From Serratia inhibens (GTDB lineage Bacteria; Pseudomonadota; Gammaproteobacteria; Enterobacterales; Enterobacteriaceae), in NCBI RefSeq assembly GCF_003591175.1, contig NZ_QYYG01000001.1, positions 1,054,001-1,118,000 of the forward strand: 64,000 nucleotides of DNA, given 5' to 3'. Every line of letters starts with the position of its first letter. Positions within the stretch are counted from its first letter, which is position 1. Positions 63,455-64,000 of the stretch are shown here, one piece after another. The notes beneath the pieces were generated by a model. It was not told the DNA's origin. It saw nothing but the letters and a program-made list of their open reading frames with translations, and searched no databases. Made by a program: the position numbers and the translations under genes.

Positions 63455-64000
63455 ATGACTGAACTCCTCGCCGTCGTCACCATCACTTTACTCGCGGTTA
63501 TCAGCCCGGGGCCGGATTTTGCCATGGTGTCGCGCAACAGCCTGCTGCTTTCCCGCCGCGCCGGGGTACTGACCGCCTGCGGTATCGGCGCTGGTGTGTT
63601 GATCCACGTGAGCTATACCCTGGTCGGTGTTGGCGTATTGATCCAACAGTCGCTGTGGTTGTTTACTCTGCTGAAGGCGATCGGCGCCGCCTATTTGATT
63701 TATCTGGGTATCAGCATGCTGCGCCACGCCGGGGCTGCCGCCGCTGCCTCTTCCCACGCAAAGCCGGCAGCCACCAGTGACTTCGCCGCGCTGAAGATCG
63801 GTTTTTTGACCAATGTGCTGAACCCCAAAACCACTATTTTTATCGTCAGCCTGTTCATGCAGGTGGTCAATCCGCAGACGCCGCTCAGCGTGCAGATCGG
63901 CTATGGGCTGTTTATTGCGGTTGCCCATATTCTCTGGTTTGCCGCTGTAGCGCTGCTGTTTTCCGCGCCGGGCGTCAATACGCGCCTGCTGCGCCTGCGC
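63455..64000 (+). CDS. LysE/RhtB-family amino-acid exporter (cut by window end)
   Basis: The first 182 residues of an inner-membrane exporter of the LysE/RhtB family. The family signature AVISPGPDFAMVSRNSL lies at residues ~14-30, and GFLTNVLNPKTTIFIVSLF follows near residue 110 as the second conserved loop. About five membrane segments are visible. A full member has some 205-210 residues, so about 25 lie outside the window. Close types export threonine, homoserine or leucine. CAGGATAA precedes the ATG at 63455. Confidence 0.9.
   Translation, partial: MTELLAVVTITLLAVISPGPDFAMVSRNSLLLSRRAGVLTACGIGAGVLIHVSYTLVGVGVLIQQSLWLFTLLKAIGAAYLIYLGISMLRHAGAAAAASSHAKPAATSDFAALKIGFLTNVLNPKTTIFIVSLFMQVVNPQTPLSVQIGYGLFIAVAHILWFAAVALLFSAPGVNTRLLRLR

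Overview
The window looks like chromosomal DNA of an enterobacterium of the Serratia type. Most proteins match well-known Enterobacterales families over their full length, and several gene orders are those of that group: uvrY-uvrC-pgsA-tRNA-Gly-tRNA-Cys-tRNA-Leu, mdoC/mdoG-mdoH-yceK with msyB nearby, and rutR/rutA onward. The genus is an inference from protein resemblance and from the gene mix (a LeuA2-type leuA, hydroxyproline catabolism, rut operon). No insertion sequence, intact prophage or CRISPR array was seen.

Layout. 1-3.7 kb: the end of a peptide transporter (dtpA), an ArsR-regulated YeeE/YedE sulfur-transport operon with a VOC protein, and an AraC regulator. 3.7-6.9 kb: a stand-alone LeuA2-type leuA with an odd cysteine-rich upstream ORF, msyB, an acetyltransferase and yceK. 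7-13.8 kb: osmoregulated periplasmic glucan genes mdoH, mdoG and mdoC, then a second acyltransferase broken by a frameshift in a run of seven T. 14-19.3 kb: the K+/H+ antiporter cvrA, several very small proteins, ylaC, an IraP-like protein, a strange 97-nt tRNA-like gene and the SOS nuclease cho. 19.5-24 kb: a macA-macB-outer-membrane-factor efflux operon. 24-28 kb: proP with an ideal CRP site, and eptB. 28-34.6 kb: a gene-poor stretch, three tRNAs, pgsA, uvrC, uvrY, yecF and a GlpM-family gene. 34.6-37.4 kb: lipoproteins, an extensin-like protein and an orphan KilAC-like phage protein beside an AT-rich patch.

37.3-47.7 kb is a two-armed trans-4-hydroxy-L-proline catabolic locus. One arm carries the epimerase and the three-subunit D-hydroxyproline dehydrogenase. 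The other carries a PAS-AraC regulator, the deaminase, the 2-oxoglutarate semialdehyde dehydrogenase, a permease and an imino-acid reductase. Together they would import hydroxyproline and convert it to 2-oxoglutarate. 48.4-51.3 kb holds the most unusual block: an orphan LuxR receptor facing an operon made of an isolated C-terminal domain of 5-aminolevulinate synthase, an MFS exporter and a deleted, frameshifted enoyl-CoA hydratase. It reads as the remains of a quorum-controlled small-molecule locus. 51.4-54.4 kb: a monooxygenase-like protein, a DedA protein, a divergent tRNA-Lys(CUU) and cycA. 54.5-60.6 kb: rutR and rutABCD-F-G for pyrimidine-ring catabolism, with rutE missing. 60.6-64 kb: a DMT exporter facing an XRE-cupin regulator, a small conserved-looking protein, and a LysR regulator facing a LysE/RhtB exporter cut by the window end.
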